64,000 bases of DNA from Pseudomonas sp. R84 (GCF_009834515.1 NZ_CP019426.1:3771501-3835500); one strand, 5' to 3'; shown: positions 30,301-40,660, counted from the first letter of the stretch. Numbers and translations are program-made. The notes: generated from the letters alone by a model not told the origin.

Positions 30301-31694
30301 GCCAGGACCTTCTTGCAGTTCTGTTTATACAGGTACTCCCAAAGATCCTGGTTGGGCGCCCAGATACCCCGCCCCTCGCGACTTACCGTCGACGCGGCGA
30401 TGTACGGATCAGGCTCAGGCACAAGCTTGACATTGCGCTCCGGCGGCAGCTCCCGGATTCGCGAAAACACCGAACCGGGGGTGATCGATTCAATAAATGC
30501 CAGCCATGGATTGCGCTTCAGGCGCCAGGCATCGTTCGGAGAGTCGTCGGCCTTCTTCGTGAACTGACTGAAATAGTATGGGCGCTGGTCATAGGGCAGG
30601 AACTGACTGAGGAAGCGCTGGTAGGACGTCGGCTGCGCACTCGAAGCCTGTGCAGCATCGCGCGCTGTGAGCAAGCGCTTGAACTCGTCGCGCATTTGCG
30701 CACTGCTGTAGCGCTTTAGCGGATGCTCCGGATCGTGGGGGATGTACACGATCACCTCATCGCTGTAGCGGTATTTTTCACAAATATCGAAAACCACACA
30801 GCCGGTCATTCTTTTTTTCATCACCCCCAGATCGGCAAACCAGACCGGTTTTTCGCCAATCCACGGATGCATCTGGCCATCGATCACTGACACAATCATG
30901 GCGTGATCCGCCGGTTCGATGTCCTTCTGCAACAGTGCCTGTTCGGCCGCGGCGCGCAGGGTCGCCTTCTGGCTGCTGATGAATCGCTCGCGCAGTTCGG
31001 CTTCAGCCGCCGCGTCCGTCGGATGAAAGAAGCCCTGCAGATAGGTCTGGTATTGCTTGCCGATATCCAGGCGGCGGCACAAGCCCAGAAACTGGCTGAC
31101 GGTCAAGCCGGGGCTCACGGACTCGTAGGTGTCCGGCGTGGTCGTCGCGACAACGAAACCGGAGGTGCTGTGAAACGCGTCTGCCGCGCATTCGTAGGCT
31201 TCAAAGTTATGCAGCGCGGCGTCCAGCAGCGAAAGTTTGAAGAGCTCGAACGATGCCAGTTCAATCTTCAGAACACCCATTTCTACCGGACGTTTAAGGC
31301 ACAAGAGTGTCTTTTCGACATCCACTTGCACCTGGTACTGGTCTTTCAAGGCCTTGATCAGCAGGGGTTTGGCGAACGCTTCAACCGGCTGGAACGTCGA
31401 CATGCGCTTGTCCAGGCGGTTCTGCGCATCGACACTGGCCTTGAAGCTGTCACTCAACGCCGTTCGCTGAGCGGGCGTGGCGTCTTGATACCAGGACGGC
31501 AGCACCGTCGAGACGTTCTTGAGCGCATCGCGTCGTTGCGTCGTTGCGTCGGTCAACCATTGTGGTGCGTTTTTTTCGAGGAAGACGCCGTGAAGGCTGC
31601 GCGTCGCAGCCAGCTTCACGGGCCGGTTTTCGTTTGCGGGCGGAGTCGGCGAAACAGGCTGCGCCGATACCGGGTCGGGTGGGATAGCGATCAT
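24318..31694 (-). CDS. Giant leucine-rich-repeat protein with C-terminal NEL-type E3 ubiquitin ligase domain
   Basis: This protein is 2458 residues long. The N-terminal ~1150 residues form a large region resembling the dermonecrotic-toxin-like (DUF6543) regions of Pseudomonas proteins, with a hydrophobic segment near 488-522 (MLGLNMVSMFVPVLGEVMMV). Three LRR blocks follow at ~1200-1370, ~1550-1700 and ~1890-2035 (for example LSQLSRLELSGNRF and LETLNLANNGLQHWPDGI). An Asp/Ser acidic linker is at ~2099-2120. The C-terminal domain has the NEL core ELRELLFANAETHGTCPDGR, with the catalytic CxD motif as Cys2235-Pro-Asp. NEL ligases (IpaH, SspH) ubiquitinate host proteins via this Cys. ATG 31694 has AAGGAG upstream; the longer frame adds 68 non-family residues. 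No secretion genes or signal peptide are seen. The intact paralogue of 31840-39077. Confidence 0.9.
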   Translation of the reverse strand: MIAIPPDPVSAQPVSPTPPANENRPVKLAATRSLHGVFLEKNAPQWLTDATTQRRDALKNVSTVLPSWYQDATPAQRTALSDSFKASVDAQNRLDKRMSTFQPVEAFAKPLLIKALKDQYQVQVDVEKTLLCLKRPVEMGVLKIELASFELFKLSLLDAALHNFEAYECAADAFHSTSGFVVATTTPDTYESVSPGLTVSQFLGLCRRLDIGKQYQTYLQGFFHPTDAAAEAELRERFISSQKATLRAAAEQALLQKDIEPADHAMIVSVIDGQMHPWIGEKPVWFADLGVMKKRMTGCVVFDICEKYRYSDEVIVYIPHDPEHPLKRYSSAQMRDEFKRLLTARDAAQASSAQPTSYQRFLSQFLPYDQRPYYFSQFTKKADDSPNDAWRLKRNPWLAFIESITPGSVFSRIRELPPERNVKLVPEPDPYIAASTVSREGRGIWAPNQDLWEYLYKQNCKKVLADARSHAVPTADVDVKAREAKLAHLMQIGMLGLNMVSMFVPVLGEVMMVVMAGQLLYETLEGAIEWSEGDRRAAKDHLIDVAENLAQIVVMAGVGVGVRKFSAASAVPVIEQLSPVKLPNGQTRLWKPDLGAYESTVTLEASPGPNTQGQYVIDGKTFIRQDGKVYEQFYDESISKWRIRHPTDASAYQPVLESNGRGAWRHSLERPLAWDRLTLLRRMGHVTDVFSDAELIKAGDISGVSDNALRKMHLDKAAPPPELTQAMQLFKADADTARVMEQLQGTQPIDEMYFYALPLVTEMPRWPANRVLEVFEGPQMSGKSVKYGSERRVRGVSVKVPIQVTRPEILSGDMPARILAQLDESEITRLLGGEGARVHDARPAEFGKQMAAHAQTRQPAIHDSIYKGTEPVDARVTLLQNACPGLSDAAAQEILAHSHTDDLARLGSPHRVPLRMLEDARWYARRSRQVTAYAGLRSENIASADSRHLALRTLERLPGWPDNVRLEVREGKDSGTLLDSIGSETAREKKYLIKKGPQFQAFNDRGEELNSLPRSAGNFYASIMHALPDDARRSLGMPEVSQWPELQKKIIEYADQHYSTTLAFLEPQGKWFKAPVRVSETLTGYAASGRGPRLNPALSARARDIYPDLTERQADDFILGRVRAGDNESQIAQMLQDRLLEWNNLETTLDQWVEHSTAARGEQGHRLRAAQALKACWRKAPLAAEMPGADQLAFITYDPLPALAADFTHVRELTIGGNGMTDGNAEAFLALLPNVEKLSLGQRSNHYGIYALQQMALTTLPEAVTRMASLKSLKFRTAAPALAISFPARLRALTGLEELHLNYAGLFTPAPVLDLAPLTHLEKIKIEGLSLVQWPAYVQGLPALQRLDLSRTAISSIPDSLYTGHERLWAGLSLDWSRFSHEAFKPAYEYVKKYMGEFGHLVDLDLMVRRYCAGELEFLTGEAGHINPLPARIMNLWNTPETRLNAVEALRAEHAGIFRQFYHPTASDGLRTTMLLPRWQTQPNVRVLRALEKNWRAAIRKRYSLDSNVQPPGPLERELPVNRDDAGVFELYDSTWTQNEITVSELPRLPAGTFSHVRTVRFDRMVAPVEQVRDFLMAFSGVRNLEITSSVLTEVPFRPGDLAQLTRLDLSFNQIESTPALQSRINGLVNLEHLSMRLNRLTELDVSGLTRLKTLNLSSNALGAWPRGAENLPQLKWLDLRYNNIAALPKSVLGHADMLLRTSLMTNNPFSVEGAAALTAAQGRIESARGLPIGALGQFDLQPVPLLMPPGEMPAETAFSLVERLLPPLLETTVVEGPTGFAQRVQDLNPIISPEEAQQCVARLRLEGLTDAGIDARLREWQETAVSMTRELNGWIFAREANVYGSLVSAYSREMAALKIRECWQDGVTGHADGAGQTLNLTGVHTGDLPPLSTVLSHVRTLNLTGTRFTLQSFSGFCRAFPEVTTLTLNGNALEVLPGGVGNLSQLSRLELSGNRFGDAQSLYSQVGGDRLRWLDLSHNRLDDFNASAFSRLETLNLANNGLQHWPDGIMELEHLQTLNLTLNRIMNIPGWLLGGAHQPLVAGTDLSENPLLLNSLEQLRDYSVANDGRPVMGLSRATLDHEIVQRQLHADSESDFDYESGSGSDDSDDSDDSDGGGAGGGAAVVPGADVHAGVEALEVIANPQHDVAAPAMETWLTYTPVDARSARQKMWQQLAQEANHESFFHLLSTLHDTAEFRLAGGDLTHRVWQVIQAASENTELRELLFANAETHGTCPDGRILSFSELETRVYVYTALRDIPRHRADLRGRALLDMTRRLFRLDRVDRLAEAVAVNQDRAEVRLQYRIGMIRGWPDGLELPAQPEHMLYGTPIRGRRLINARASVLADEASNIFVEDLSARDYWGVYLQEQYPAEFQALEQNAARRMEEVEDAHPDRNDSAESLQTYLDAMQALRIELADARSATLQALTRQEMQKLAGAHEEGPQPGPSSPQPGPSWRP
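25340..25400 (-). repeat. 9-base tandem repeat encoding an Asp/Ser acidic linker
   Basis: Three consecutive TGTCATCGC-type units (plus strand) encode repeating Ser-Asp-Asp on the minus strand. The repeat forms the acidic linker between the last LRR block and the NEL domain, and is a place where copy number could change by slippage without breaking frame. Confidence 0.7.
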
Positions 31695-31839
31695 GGTCAC
31701 TCCTTGGTTGATGGAGTGAAAAGCAGACCACTCAGGAGCATCCCGACTGCGGTATCCCTGTATCGCCCGACCCGCAGTTGGTAACCGCGTATGTAAGTTG
31801 CAGCGGGGCCGGGTACGCTGCCCCGCTGCCAAAACGCGG

Positions 31840-34800
31840 TTACGGGCGCCGGGAAGGCCCGGGCATGGGTGGAAGAGTGCCCGGACGTTCCGACTCATCG
31901 GCCAGGCTGCGCAGATCGTTGATCTCTCGACGAGTCAACTCGACCACCTTCTGCACGCGCTGGGTATCAATCGCCTTGCTCACTTCAATCAGCTCCAGAT
32001 TGTATTGATCGGTATCGATTTCCCCGGCTGACCGAAGATCCTCAAGTTCGCTCAAACGTTGATGGCGTTGCTCGGTGACGGCGGTGCTGATCGCGTTCAT
32101 GTCTTGCGGGTGACGCGTTTGCAGATATTCGTTCCAGTAATCGCGCGACGCCATGCTCACCAGCAGTGCGTCGGTTTGCTCCGCCTCCAGAATCGACGCC
32201 CGGGCTTGCACCAGCATGTCATCACTGATCGGCGTGCCGTAAAGCATGTACGCCGGTTGGCCGGGCAGATCCAGACCATCGCCCCAGCCACTGGTCAGAC
32301 CGATCCGGTAACGCAAGCGTATTTCCGCGCGATCATGGCCCTGCCCTGCGGCTTCGGCGAGAATCTCTACCCGTTCCAGACGAAACAACTGTCGGGACAA
32401 CCTCAACAGCGCCCGTCCCCTGACCAACACTCGATTCGGTGGAATATCGCGCAGGGCCTGATACACCGCTACATGCACTTCGAGTTCACTGAACGTCAGA
32501 ATGCGTCCATCAGTGCAGGTGCCGTGGGTTTCAGCGTTCTGGAACAGCAACTCCCGCAGTTCGGTGTTTTCGCTCGCGGCATCCATGACACCCCAAACCC
32601 TGCGCGTCAGATCGGCCTGCGCCAGTCGGTAATCGCGGGTATCGCGCAACAGTCGAATCAACTGGAAAAACCGTTCATGGTCCGGCTCGTGCGCCAATTG
32701 CGTCCAGCGCACTCTTCGCGCTTCGGCCAATGCCGGTGAAGCCCCTTCGAGCCAGGGACTCAGTGCCCTCGGCGAGACATCATTGGCCGGATCCAAAATG
32801 CTTTCGGCAGGCAGCACGGCTGCATGGGGGTCAAACCCAGTGGCATGGCCACCTTCACCGCCTGCGGCGCCTTCGTTTACTTCCCCGGCATGTTCGGCGA
32901 CAGGGTTGACGTCGGCGCCAAAAAGCTGAGCGCGAATCATCTCGTCAATGTTTGCGCGTGAAATGCCTATAACGTGAGAGGCCGCATGCACGCGGCTGTA
33001 GTACCTGAGCCGCTGCAGTGCGGAGAGTGTCAGGTCATGGTTTGCGGACAAATCAGTGCCTGCAACCAGCCGCGCGTGATTGCCATCGAAAAGAGACTCG
33101 GGAAGTCGCGTGATGTTGTTGCTGCGCAAGTCGAGCCGGCGCAGGTATCGGCTCTGCAAAACGCCGGCGGGCCAATCGTTCAATGCGTTGTAGCGCAGGT
33201 CCAGGGTTTCGAGGGTGCCGAAATCTGGCGGGTTGAAGGACTGCAGCGTGTTGTAGCCCAGATCGAGTCTGCGCAGACGATTGCGGCCCAGCAAAGGGTA
33301 AACACTCGTGGCGCTGGAGAGGTTGCAGTGCTGCATTTCCAGTTGTTGCAATTCAGGCAGGTGCAGCACCGCGCCTGGAACGCTGGTCAGGTCATTGCCA
33401 CTGATGATCAATGTACTGAGGTCGGGAAATGCCCGCAGAAAATCGTTCGAGCCTTGTGCGGTCATTCGCACACCGCGCAGATTCAATGTCGTCACCCTTG
33501 CCAGCGGCGCATTCAGGGGCGGCAGATCGCCGGTCTGCAACCCTTGCAACCTGAGCTCCAGGCCTTCGCCAGCGGGGCCTCGCGTCTGCCCCTCAAGCCA
33601 GGCTTCACAGATACGCAATGCTGCGAGCGAGCGACTTTGCGCCGATATGTGCGTCCTGACAATGCGTACTTCCCGGGTATACAGCCAGTCATTCAACGGG
33701 CGAATCAGTGCCTCACTGGTTTGATGCCATTGGCTTATTTGCGCGTCTATCTGCGCATCGCTTTGCCCCGCTGCACGCAGCCTGCGCAATGCCAGCCGGG
33801 CGCGCTCAGGGGTCATGCTGGGGGTCAGTCGCTGCAAGTGCGCCAGTCTCCCCGCCTCGTCCGGGATCAAGGCGCCCCGCTCAGGCAGGGGTAGCAACAG
33901 GTGCGCCAGGGACGTCCCCGTTTCCGTCGGCGGAAACTGCGCGGGCACAGGCTCTGCGGCGAATCGCGCCAGTGTGCCTTGCCCCAGCCCTTTGGCTGCT
34001 TCGATGCGGCGCAATGCCGTGTTCAGCGCGGTCTCACCTTCAGCGCTGAAAGCGTTGCCTGTCAGATTGACTTTCAACAGCGCATCGGGATCAGACAGTA
34101 CCTGGGCCGAGAGCGAGGCGATTTGATTGTCACGCAAGTCGAGCCAGGACAACTGCGGCAGGCTTTCGGCCCCTGTGGGCCAGGATTGCAGCTGCGTCGA
34201 TCTGAGGTTCAGCGCCTGCAGCCCGGTCATCGCGCTGACATCCAGATGGTGCAACGGGTTCTGCCCCAGATTGAGCTTCTCGATGCGCTGCAACGCATTG
34301 AATTGCGCTTGCACTGGCGGTGTGACGACGAGCTGATTACTGGACACGTCGAGTTCGGTCAACGCCGGCAGCTCCTCGGCGGCGAACGGCAATTCGGAGA
34401 ACGCATTGCCACTGATATCGAGGACTTCGGCACCGCTGAAAGCCCTGATAAATCCGCGGGCCTGTGCGACGGGAATATCCAGCAAGCTCAGACGCAACGT
34501 GTGAACGTGGGGGAAACTGCCCGCCGGCAATGGCGGCAGCGTAAGGATTTTCTCGACCGATGCCGATCCTCCGAGGTCGGGTCCCGACTCAGGCAGGGCA
34601 AACGTGGAAAGGTCTGCCGCCACGCCGTAACGCTGACGAAGCGCGCCATTCCAGTTGTTCTTGAGGGCCCTCAAGATGCCGGCGCTGCGTCCCGTCGCCC
34701 ATTGCCACCGGAGCGCGGGGTTGCGCGGTCCACCCTGCTGGGACGGGGCGTAGAACTGGGCAAAGATTTCATCGTGTTCGGCCCTGACCTGATCAATCGC

Positions 34801-37800
34801 CATCAGTCTCGCTTCGGGCGTTGTCCAGACCTCATTGAATCGCTGCGGCAGCGGATCGCTGAAGTTCGGCATCAGCGCCATGAAGTCCAGTTCTGCGTGG
34901 CAATACTCGCTCACCATTTGATTCAGATCGACCAGATGACCGAAGGCGCCTGAGGCGTTTTTGATGTATTCGAAGGTGCGCATGAACGCCGCCCGGTTCA
35001 GTTTCGACCAGTCCAGCGACAGCCCGGCCCAGAGCCGTTCGTGTCCGCTGTAGAGGGAATCGGGCAATGTGTCTATCGAGGTGTGTGTCAAATCCAGACG
35101 TTCAAGCTGTCCAAGTCGCTCGACGAATTCCGGCCATTGCCGCATAGCGTAGGGAGCGTTGATTCGCAGCGTGCGCAAACCACTCAATCCCGACAGGTCC
35201 AGCGTATGCAGGGTGGTCGAGTCGAATCCCGAATAGTCGATGCGCAGCGCCTGCAGAGACGTCAGCGCACCGAGCCTGCGCGCAAAACTCTCCGCCAGAG
35301 CAGGCGCATGGGTCGAGAACCGCAGATGGGTCAGCCCGGACAACCGGCTGACCGACTCGGGCAATGAGGTCAGTGGTTGAGGCCTGACGGACAGTTGGCC
35401 GTAGCTGTGCCCCCGATCTCCCAGGGTCAGCCAGGTGACATTGGGGAACAGTTCCAGGAGCGCATCAGCATCGGCGTCGGTGATGCCGTTGCCCATCACC
35501 GAAAGCTCGCGCACATGGGGAAAACGGCTGGTGATCACCGGTAAAGGCGTCTCACAAACCAGCGACAGCCGCGTCGCCTCGGCGTAGTGCTCCGCCAGCG
35601 GGCCATTGCGCCAAGCCTCCCTGAGCGCTTGGGAAAGTTGCCCGCGATGCTGTCCTTCCTGGCTGTTTGTCGGGCTGTCCTGCCATCGCTCCAGTGTGGC
35701 GTTGAGCACCTCCCAGTCCTGCCGACGCTTGCCCAGTTCGGTGAAAATCTGTCTGTCGGTCTGACCCCGCTGCTGACGCAGAAATGCCTCGGCCTGTTGC
35801 GGGTTTGGGTACAGCTCCGTGACGCTCGCTACGATGGAAGCATGCAGGTTCGTGCCACGCCCGCTCGCGTAGTAGCCCTTCAGCGTCGCGCTGATTCGTA
35901 CCGGAGGCTTGTACCATTTGGGTTGCGGCGCCAACAGTTGTGCGGCCTCACGACGATGAATATGGGCGTATTCGATGATTTTCGCTTGTAGTTCACGGCT
36001 GCGACTGACGTCGGGCAAACCGATCGCCGAACGTGCGTCATCCGGCAGCGCATGCATGAGCGAGCGGTAGAAGTTGTCGCCCGGGCCGGAGGTAAAATTG
36101 AGCATTTCCCCGCGCTCATTGAATGCCCGATAAAAAGCCCCGTTCTTGACCAGGTAGCTTTTTTCGGGCGCGGTGTGTTCACCGATGCTGTCGAGCAGTG
36201 CGCCGCGGATGCTGCCTTCGCGAACTTCCAGACGCAGCGTAGACGGCCAGCCCGGCAGTTGCTGCAAGGCGTGCAAGGCCAGTCGTCGACTGTCCGCCGT
36301 GGCCAGGTTGGCACTGCGCAACCCGGCGAAGGCGCGTGTCTGGCGTCCCTGACGGGCATGCCAGCGAGCCTCTTCGAGCATCTTCAAGGGCGAACGCCGC
36401 GTATGATCGAGACGGGCCAGCTCAGCCGCTGTGGCATGATCCAGCACATCCTGCGCAGCCGCATCGCTGAGGCCGGGACACTCGCCCTGCAGAATGCGCA
36501 CGCGCGCATTGGCCGGGTCAGTGCCCGCGTAGAGGCTGGCAAAGATCTCTGGCTGGCGCGTATCGGCAAACTCGGCCAGTTGCTGCCGGAATGCGTCAGT
36601 CCTCGCTGAAGCCGTTCGCGCGGCGTCCCTGCCGAGCAAATAGTTGATTTCGATTTCGTCCAGTGCCGCCAGAATCCGCGCCGGCATTTCCCCGTTCAAC
36701 ACCTGGGCCCGATTGAGCTGGATGACCGGTCTGGTGAGAGTGCCAGGCAGCTGTTTCCCGGCGCCATACTGGATGGACGGCCCCGACAGCTCGACACCTT
36801 CGAACACTTCCAGCACCCGCCCACGCGGCCAGCGTGGCATCTCGGTGACCAACGCAAGCGCGAACAGGTAGCGCTCATCAATTCGCGCCGTCCCCCGCAG
36901 TTGCTCGATTACCTGCCCTGCCGCCGCGTCCGCCTTGAACAGACGCAAGGCGTCGCGCCATTCGGGCGGTGGTGGCAAATGGTCCATGTGCATCTTGCGC
37001 AAGGTGCTGTCACTGAGGTCGCTGATCTCGGCCAGCATCAGCAACGTCTCATCCGAGAGGCCGTCGGTTGTATGGCCCATGCGCCGCAGGAGCGTCAGGG
37101 TGTCCCAGGACATGGGGCGTTCCAGCGTGTGGCGCCAGGCACCCTGACCGTTGTGTTCAAGCACAGGCTGGTAAGCATCGGGGTCAGTGGGATGCCGAAG
37201 GCGCCATTGCGACGTCGCTGGATCAAGAATCTGCTCGTAAACCTTGCCCCCGAGGCGGATGCAGGTTTTGCCATCGACCTGGTGCTGCCCCAGAGCATTC
37301 GGTCCGGTCGACTCGCTCAGCGTGACAGCCTGCTCATAGCCGCGCAGATCGGCATTCCACAAGCGTGTTTCGCCGTTGGGCAATGTCACTGGGTGCAGAT
37401 TTTCGATCACCGGCTCCGGCTTGACGGCAGCAAGGCGGTTGAACACCGCGCCCGCACCGACCATCGCGCCGATCAGCGCAAGGTTTTCTGCCACATCCAC
37501 CAGATGCGCCCTCGCCGCGTGCTTGTCCCCTTCGCTCCACTCCTTCACGCCCTCGAAGGTCTCGTATAACAGTTGCCCGGCCATGATCACCATCATGACC
37601 TCGCCCAGCACCGGAACGAACATCGACACCATATTCAGCGCCAGCAGCCCGACTTGCAGCAGGGCCGCCAGTTTGGCATCGCGGGTCTTGATGTTGACGT
37701 CGGCAGTCGGCACCGCATGGCTGCGGGCATCCGCCAGCACCCGGTCACGATGCTGTTCATAAAGATAGACCCACAGGTCGGTGTTGTCGGCCCAGGGGTC

Positions 37801-39077
37801 ATTGCCCTCGTGAAGCATCAGCGAGGCGCCGAGGTAAGGGTCAGGGTCCGGCTGCATTTTCGTGCGCTTGGGTGGCAGTTCCCGAATCTCGATAAACGGA
37901 AAAGCCGGGGTGATGACCTCGATGATCCGGCGCCACGGCGACCACAGCACATCCGCAGGTGCGTCGTCTGCTTCCTTGACGAACTGGCTGAAGTAATAGG
38001 GCGTTTGTCATAAGGCATGAACTGGCTGAAAAACCGTTGGTAAGGCGTCGGCTCGGCGCTCTGTGCCTGTCGTGCATCGCGGGCGGTAAACAGGCGCTTG
38101 AACGTGTCGTTGACTTGCTTGCCGGTGTAGCGCTTGAGCGGATGTTCAGGATCATTGGGCACATAGAGAATCACCGCCTCGAACGAACGACGCTTTTCAG
38201 CAATCGTGAAGACGACGCAGCCGACCAGTCTTTCCCGCATCAGCCCCAAGTCACGAAACCAGACCGGTTTCCCTCCCACTCTGGGGCGTTTTTCACCCTT
38301 GATGACCGAGAGGATCATTGCGTGATCTTCCGGCTCGATATCCTTGGCCAGCAATGCTCGTTCGGCGGCGGCCCTCAGGGCGGCTTTCTGGCTGGCAATG
38401 AAATGCTCGCGCAAGGTCGTTTCAGTCGCCGTGTCCTCCGGGTGGAAAAACGACTTGAGATATGCCTGGTATTTCGCCCCGATGTCGAGATCTCTGCACA
38501 GGCTCAGAAAGCCTCTGACCGACACGTTAACGGGCACTGACGTGTAAGTGCCGGGGGTTGCGGTTTCCACGATAAACCCGGAACTGCGGTGAAAGGCACC
38601 GTACTCGCATTCCCGACTTTCGAAGTTGTGCAGCGCAGCCTGCAGCATCGGCAACTTCAAGACTTCGAAAGAACCGATTTCCACCGCAAGAACCCCCATG
38701 GACAAAGGGCGCTTCAGGCATATAAAGGTCTTGTCGACGTCGACATCGACCTGATGCCGGCTTTTCAACGCCTCAATCAGTAAAGGCCGGGCAAAGGCGT
38801 CGATGTCTTTGAACGTGGACATGGTTTTGTCCAGTTGAATCTGCGCCGTGACACTGTCCTTGAAACGGGCATCGAGATGCTGCCGTTGTTGCACCGACGC
38901 ACTCGTGTACCAGCCCGGTCTGGTCGTCCCGGCGCGTTTGATCGCGGCTTTTCTCGGGCCGCTGGCATCGATCAGCCATTGCGGCACAGAGGCTTCAAGG
39001 AACTGCGCATGAAGACTGTCCGTGGCCAGAGGTTTGCTCGGCGCATCGACCTGGGAAGTAAGGGAATTGGGGGACAT
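31840..39077 (-). pseudogene. Second giant LRR/NEL E3 ligase gene, split by a single-base frameshift
   Basis: This is a full-length paralogue of the downstream gene, split into two overlapping frames. The 5' part runs from ATG 39077 (good AGGAG site) to 37818 (419 codons) and the 3' part is open from 37950 to 31840. Homology breaks at 37998-38002. The intact paralogue reads YDQRPYYFSQF; here YDKRP is followed by out-of-frame ITSASS, while the -1 frame reads YYFSQF. One base is missing, most simply a C from a CCCC run. The rest is well preserved: hydrophobic segment, LRR blocks (LPALTELDVSSNQL, LSWLDLRDNQIASL) and the NEL core NAETHGTCTDGRILTFSELE with the CxD motif as Cys-Thr-Asp. No classical slippery heptamer is present. 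It is either a fresh pseudogene or a sequencing error, as the remaining ~6 kb shows no further decay. Confidence 0.82.
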
Positions 39078-39245
39078 AGATCGCTCCTGTAAATGGAGCG
39101 ACAGGACACCATCTCAGTCCCTCGGTACTGCGATACATAGTTATAGCGGCCACGGAACAGTTGTAACGACTCATCTGGTCGAGAAAAGTCAGGCACTGCC
39201 GGCCGCGTTGACTATGCTTTAAGGCACGATTTCGAAGGGGGATTT

Positions 39246-39464
39246 ATGGACGATCCAGTCGACAACAAACCACCGACCTTCTGGCAGATGCTGCACAGCG
39301 TGATGGCAGCGGCGTTCGGAGTGCAGAGCGGCAAGAACCGGGCAAGGGACTTCACCCATGGCAAGCCCAGCCATTTCGTGATGCTGGGCATTCTGTTCAC
39401 CGCGGTGTTTGCATTGACGCTGTTTGCCATCGTCAAACTGGTGCTGCATTTCGCCGGTGTCTGA
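39246..39464 (+). CDS. DUF2970 small membrane protein
   Basis: This 72-residue protein starts MDDPVDNKPPTFWQMLHSVM and has a central AAFGVQSGKNRARDFTHGKP segment followed by one C-terminal membrane helix (FVMLGILFTAVFALTLFAIVKLVL). This matches the DUF2970 family, common in Gamma- and Betaproteobacteria and of unknown function. GAAGGGGGATTT upstream of ATG 39246 is a good ribosome binding site. It stands alone; the convergent binding-protein gene ends six bases after it. Confidence 0.88.
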   Translation: MDDPVDNKPPTFWQMLHSVMAAAFGVQSGKNRARDFTHGKPSHFVMLGILFTAVFALTLFAIVKLVLHFAGV

Positions 39465-39469
39465 CGCGG

Positions 39470-40543
39470 TCAGCGCATCAGCGTTTGCAAGGTAAACGGA
39501 TAGCGATAGGACTCCGGCTGCCCCTTGGCCGAGAGCTTGCGGAAATTCACCCCGTAGTCCGGCGACGCGCCCATGGCCAGCATTTGCCGGGCATGCGCTT
39601 TGTCGATCAATGGCAACAAGGGAATCTGCCGGTCACGGCCGCCGTAGCGATTCAAATCGACGCCCTGCTCAACGTCATGCAACTCGACCAGCGCCCAACC
39701 GCCCAGGGTGAAGTGTCCGCCGACCAATGCGCTCAGGCGCCCGTCAACCAACGCCTGCAAGGCCGCCGGTGAGGTATTGATCGCACTGAACAAGGCATCT
39801 TTGCCGGGGACTTTGCCCGTTTCGGCGTACGCGCGCATCGCGCCGAAGGCCATTTCATCATTGGCCGACCACACCAGCGACACCTTCGGATAACGCGCAA
39901 ACAACTGTCTGGCTTGTTCATAGGCGCGCTCTTGCGTCCAGCCGCTGTAAACCAGCTGTCGCAAGCGTGTTTGTGGATGTTCGGCCAACGCCCGCTGCAT
40001 GCCGCGCTCGCGCAACTGCGCCGAGGGGGTGACCTTCAGGCCGGAGAACGCCAACACTTCAATCGGCTCAGCGTTTGCCGCCGAAGAATGCAGGCGGATC
40101 AGCTCCTTCATCATCAAGTAACCGCCCTCCTCGTCGTTCGGCACCAGGCTGCCGATGCGGTCGGCACGCTCACCGACCAACGCCTGCTGGTCCGGGGTCA
40201 GCGCGGCGTTGACCATAAACAGTTTTACGCCACTGTTCTCGGCCAGACGCAGGATTTGCGGCGCGACGTATTGCTCGTTGACGAAAATCAGATACTCGGG
40301 ACGATTCGGCCCCTGCAACGCAAGGCGCGCCTGAGCCAGGGTCAGTTCGGGCTGGCGCTGGGAATAGAGAATCTGCAGATCGATACCCAGATCCTCGGCG
40401 GCCGCCTGCATGAATTGCGAATAACTGACCCAGAAGGCTTCCTGCGTCGAACCCGGGTTTAAAAACAGCACAGACTCCGCCCGCGCGCTGGTCTGAAACA
40501 GCGCGCCGAACAACAGAAGACTGAGGTGGAAAAACTTGAACAT
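39470..40543 (-). CDS. Periplasmic type I substrate-binding-like protein
   Basis: This 357-residue protein has a clear signal peptide (MFKFFHLSLLLFGALFQTSA, cleavage after ARA). The mature part has the type I periplasmic-binding (sugar/LuxP-like) layout: VLFLNPGSTQEAFWVSYSQFM, EYLIFVNEQYVAPQILRLAE, VSLVWSANDEMAFGAMRAY and a later ALVGGHFTLGGWALVELHD. It resembles ribose- or autoinducer-binding-type proteins but no ligand can be assigned. There is no ABC permease, ATPase or sensor kinase next to it, so it may feed a signalling receptor encoded elsewhere. ATG 40543 was chosen at the signal peptide; the longer frame adds 16 residues. Confidence 0.82.
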   Translation of the reverse strand: MFKFFHLSLLLFGALFQTSARAESVLFLNPGSTQEAFWVSYSQFMQAAAEDLGIDLQILYSQRQPELTLAQARLALQGPNRPEYLIFVNEQYVAPQILRLAENSGVKLFMVNAALTPDQQALVGERADRIGSLVPNDEEGGYLMMKELIRLHSSAANAEPIEVLAFSGLKVTPSAQLRERGMQRALAEHPQTRLRQLVYSGWTQERAYEQARQLFARYPKVSLVWSANDEMAFGAMRAYAETGKVPGKDALFSAINTSPAALQALVDGRLSALVGGHFTLGGWALVELHDVEQGVDLNRYGGRDRQIPLLPLIDKAHARQMLAMGASPDYGVNFRKLSAKGQPESYRYPFTLQTLMR

Positions 40544-40660
40544 GAAACATCCGGGCCCAAGGAAAAATGGCCGCGCATTATAGCCATCCATCCCCGGCTA
40601 TTGATGCCTGATCCCACTTTTTGTCCGACAATTCGTCGGGCACGGGCCCGGACGGGTCGT

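Noticed and set aside
37998..38002. Programmed frameshift in the split NEL gene
   Set aside because: The site reads AAA CGC CCT with no X_XXY_YYZ heptamer, and the paralogue needs no shift. A base deletion is simpler.
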